Part shown: piece after piece, positions 62,103 through 64,000 of the stretch
Position numbering within the stretch: the stretch's first letter is position 1
How the letters are laid out: each line of letters starts with the position of its first letter
Assembly: GCF_000003815.2 (NCBI RefSeq)
Contig: NC_049993.1
Span: 16,204,897-16,268,896, forward strand
Source of the DNA: Branchiostoma floridae
Taxonomy: Eukaryota > Chordata > Leptocardii > Amphioxiformes > Branchiostomatidae
Reading direction: 5' to 3'
DNA: 64,000 nucleotides
Notes under the pieces: model-generated
What the model was told of the DNA's origin: nothing
The model's input: only the letters and a program-made list of their open reading frames with translations
The model's database searches: none
Position numbers and translations under genes: made by a program

Positions 62103-62767
62103 CACTTTGTTTGTTTGTTTGTTTCTTTGTTCGCATAAATGATGAATACCTTCAGGAACAATACCAGTTTCGTACGTCAAGTGCAAGCTACAATCTGATG
62201 GGTCAGATCCACTCATACCAGAATGAACCTCTACCCTTTTCGATTCCTGACGTGTGGTCACGGGGTGTAGGTCTCCTCAAACACGGAACGTTACGTCCCA
62301 CCCGAGACAACGTCCCTATCCGAAGACATGCACTTTCAATGTGAAGTCCAGTGCTTAAGATCGATGTCTATACCAGGCCAAGTCTATAATAACAAAACAT
62401 GACATCATCAGACGACAATCAAGCGCCCGCGGAGAAGTCTGATTTAAGTCTAATGGCAGGCTGCTGGGTGGTAGAATGGACGGAAATTCTTAAATTTGGA
62501 AAGAAAGACTCGCTATCAGAACCAACGATTAAAGGAGAACCAGGTGAAACACAAGCTCCAGCTGTTGCCGGGCGCGACACATAGACACTGAGGGACTTGT
62601 TGGCAAGGTGACAACTCTTTTACAGCGATCTTGATTTCCGTACCAAAGAGAGCATTTGTTACTTCACGATAGCAACAAGGTAATTGGAGATACATGCAGC
62701 AGACTTCACCCTCTTTACCCATAATGCTTTGCACATAGGTCAGGAACATAATACATACATATATGCA

Positions 62768-62815
62768 GACAGACAGACAGATACGGATACGGATACGGAT
62801 ACAGACGGACAGACA
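62768..62815 (+). repeat. CAGA and GATACG microsatellite patch
   Basis: CAGACAGACAGACAGA, then four GATACG/GATACA units, then GACGGACAGACA. Confidence 0.9.
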
Positions 62816-62958
62816 AGTCATGACAATAGTTCACTCCGTTGGGGTTAAGTAATATGCTGTCTATGGTCTACAACCACCCGTTCTTCTTTGATCTTCTTCG
62901 CGACTTTGCGAGAAGTGTGCGTTATATCGTACAACGTGGAAAGAGCCTTTTTATTCTG

Positions 62959-62961
<3 letters not shown>

Positions 62962-63010
<49 letters not shown>
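62962..63010 (+). repeat. (GA)n microsatellite
   Basis: About 24 uninterrupted AG/GA units; a polypurine tract able to form triplex DNA. Confidence 0.98.
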
Positions 63011-63012
<2 letters not shown>

Positions 63013-63589
63013 ATCAAATACCGCACCTGTCTTGTTTAAATACAATCTGTGAGAATCCTTGAGACACTTCTGTAAAGGGTCAAGTGGCAAAAGAAGAGCT
63101 CCTAGCCTAAAATAACGAACTGTCTTTTTTTCACTCGTGGCTCGACTCGTATCTTCAATGGACCATCTTCAGAGCAAGTAAAGTTATCGTCGAAGAATGT
63201 TATCTCTCTGAGAGGACCCTGACTGAGTTTTTATAGTGTACTCTTTCCGAAGTATTTGTGCCTGCTACGGTTGTGGTTGTTGAGAGCTGTATCACACACT
63301 GAGAACTGGAAAGATAAAATTCCTCTCAAGATTAAAAACCTCTCTTTTCCTTGGGTCAGGAGAAAGACTGACAGATAAGAACAGAACCTTCTGTTATCAG
63401 TGCCTTGTGGGGGAGGGGGGCAAATATACAGTACCTCCTGGGGTTTCTACGATGTCTTCAAAGCCAAAGTTGTTGATCTTGTGATGTTCTCTAATTGTTT
63501 CTCTCTGTTCCACTGACTGCCTGTCTCGGGTGGGGCTGTTACGTGCATTGAGATCTGTCTTCTCTACCACACTCCGGCCAGTGCCCGAA

Positions 63590-63760
63590 TAGCAATAGGG
63601 GACTTTAGCCAAGTCCAATAGGAGTAATAATTGGTCTAGGAGTGAAACTGGCCGGCCGGCGGATAGACTGCAAAAGGCTGAAATCCCATGGCAACCGTAT
63701 TTGTCCCTATTTAACCAATTTTTTCTCTTTTTCATCCAGCTGACACGTCTGCTTGGAGGC
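63590..63760. mobile_element. Family A-related MITE remnant with CTGCTTGGAG end
   Basis: GGGGACTTTAGCCAAGTCC, AATTGGTCTAGGAGTGAAAC, TGGCCGGCCGG are family A interior landmarks; GTCTGCTTGGAGGCTAG lies at 63747. Boundaries uncertain. Confidence 0.5.
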
Positions 63761-64000
63761 TAGATCTGTCTATAGACTGCCTGTCAAATCAGGCCACTCC
63801 CACAAAGCAAGGAACTTTCTTCAACTGATGAAAGCTCCTGAAGAAGTTGAACACCTTTTGATTGTCGTCTATTCAAGATGTAGTTGATGCCTGATGCGCC
63901 TGATGCGTTGAGAAGACGGAAGTACGAACTCCGTTCAAAACGCAAGTTGATGATGCTGATGTTCATGAATGGTCGGGTTTTGAGAGTGGTGCATTTACAG

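Larger units (their letters stand above)
43904..63758. repeat. Dispersed CTGCTTGGAG motif family (about 15 copies in 20 kb)
   Basis: Plus-orientation copies or one-base variants at 43904, 47016, 47419, 47833, 51191, 54703, 58038, 58768, 60110, 60264 and 63749; minus-orientation (CTCCAAGCAG or variant) at 47675, 49733, 51479 and 55996. The usual context is AACCTCTGCTTGGAGAGTA or ATCTGCTTGGAGATTA. Several copies lie at ends or arms of inverted repeats, so it is probably a conserved terminal or subterminal motif of one MITE superfamily. Confidence 0.8.

Noticed and set aside
61925-62344. 139-aa ORF
   Set aside because: Much of it is the translated GTGC/GC/GT microsatellite.
62399-62584. 61-aa ORF starting MTSSDDNQAPAEKSD
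   Set aside because: Plausible-looking composition but no family, no splice context and repeat-rich surroundings; too weak to call.

Overview
The window looks like a chordate-type nuclear genome, most likely amphioxus (Branchiostoma). It has short exons with canonical GT/AG junctions in long AT-rich introns, GC-rich coding exons, deuterostome gene families (KDM4, an EP4-like prostanoid receptor, MYORG), a dense load of short inverted-repeat transposons (MITEs), and two 100-N assembly gaps. The species is an inference; nothing in the sequence identifies it directly. There are no bacterial operons, no CRISPR array, and no rRNA or tRNA gene that I could recognise.

Layout. 1-11.2 kb: no recognisable exon; it holds a MITE, two LINE 3' fragments in opposite orientation, two old tandem duplications and a MITE with an internal ~70 bp repeat. 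11.25-21.74 kb (+): the 3' two thirds of a KDM4 (JMJD2) histone lysine demethylase gene in 12 phase-consistent exons (906 codons plus stop). These carry the last zinc-binding Cys-x-Cys of the JmjC module, a disordered linker, the double PHD region and the hybrid double Tudor domain, followed by a low-complexity tail. The JmjN/JmjC exons lie outside the window or were missed. 21.74-28.4 kb: 3' UTR or intergenic sequence with a 19 bp tandem repeat and an inverted-repeat element. 28.4-32.4 kb (-): a complete seven-exon rhodopsin-family receptor of 371 aa that resembles prostaglandin E2 receptor EP4, with a deleted mariner element in its last intron. 32.4-40.9 kb: repeats and one weak membrane-anchor ORF. 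40.97-42.65 kb (+): a two-exon gene for an unrecognised 495-aa single-pass membrane protein. 42.7-52.3 kb: repeats and both gaps. 52.4-55.1 kb (+): a MYORG-like GH31 glycosidase gene in three exons, whose frame is broken at the acid/base motif and again near the C-terminus. 55.1-64 kb: repeats only.

The genes do not form a pathway. Two structural signals stand out. First, in KDM4, four different exons are preceded by one or more partial tandem copies of their own splice acceptor plus exon start, which creates decoy 3' splice sites. Second, the last 20 kb is saturated with related foldback elements: the word CTGCTTGGAG or a near variant appears about 15 times between 43.9 and 63.8 kb and I saw none before that. 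Both assembly gaps sit between inverted-repeat arms of such elements.
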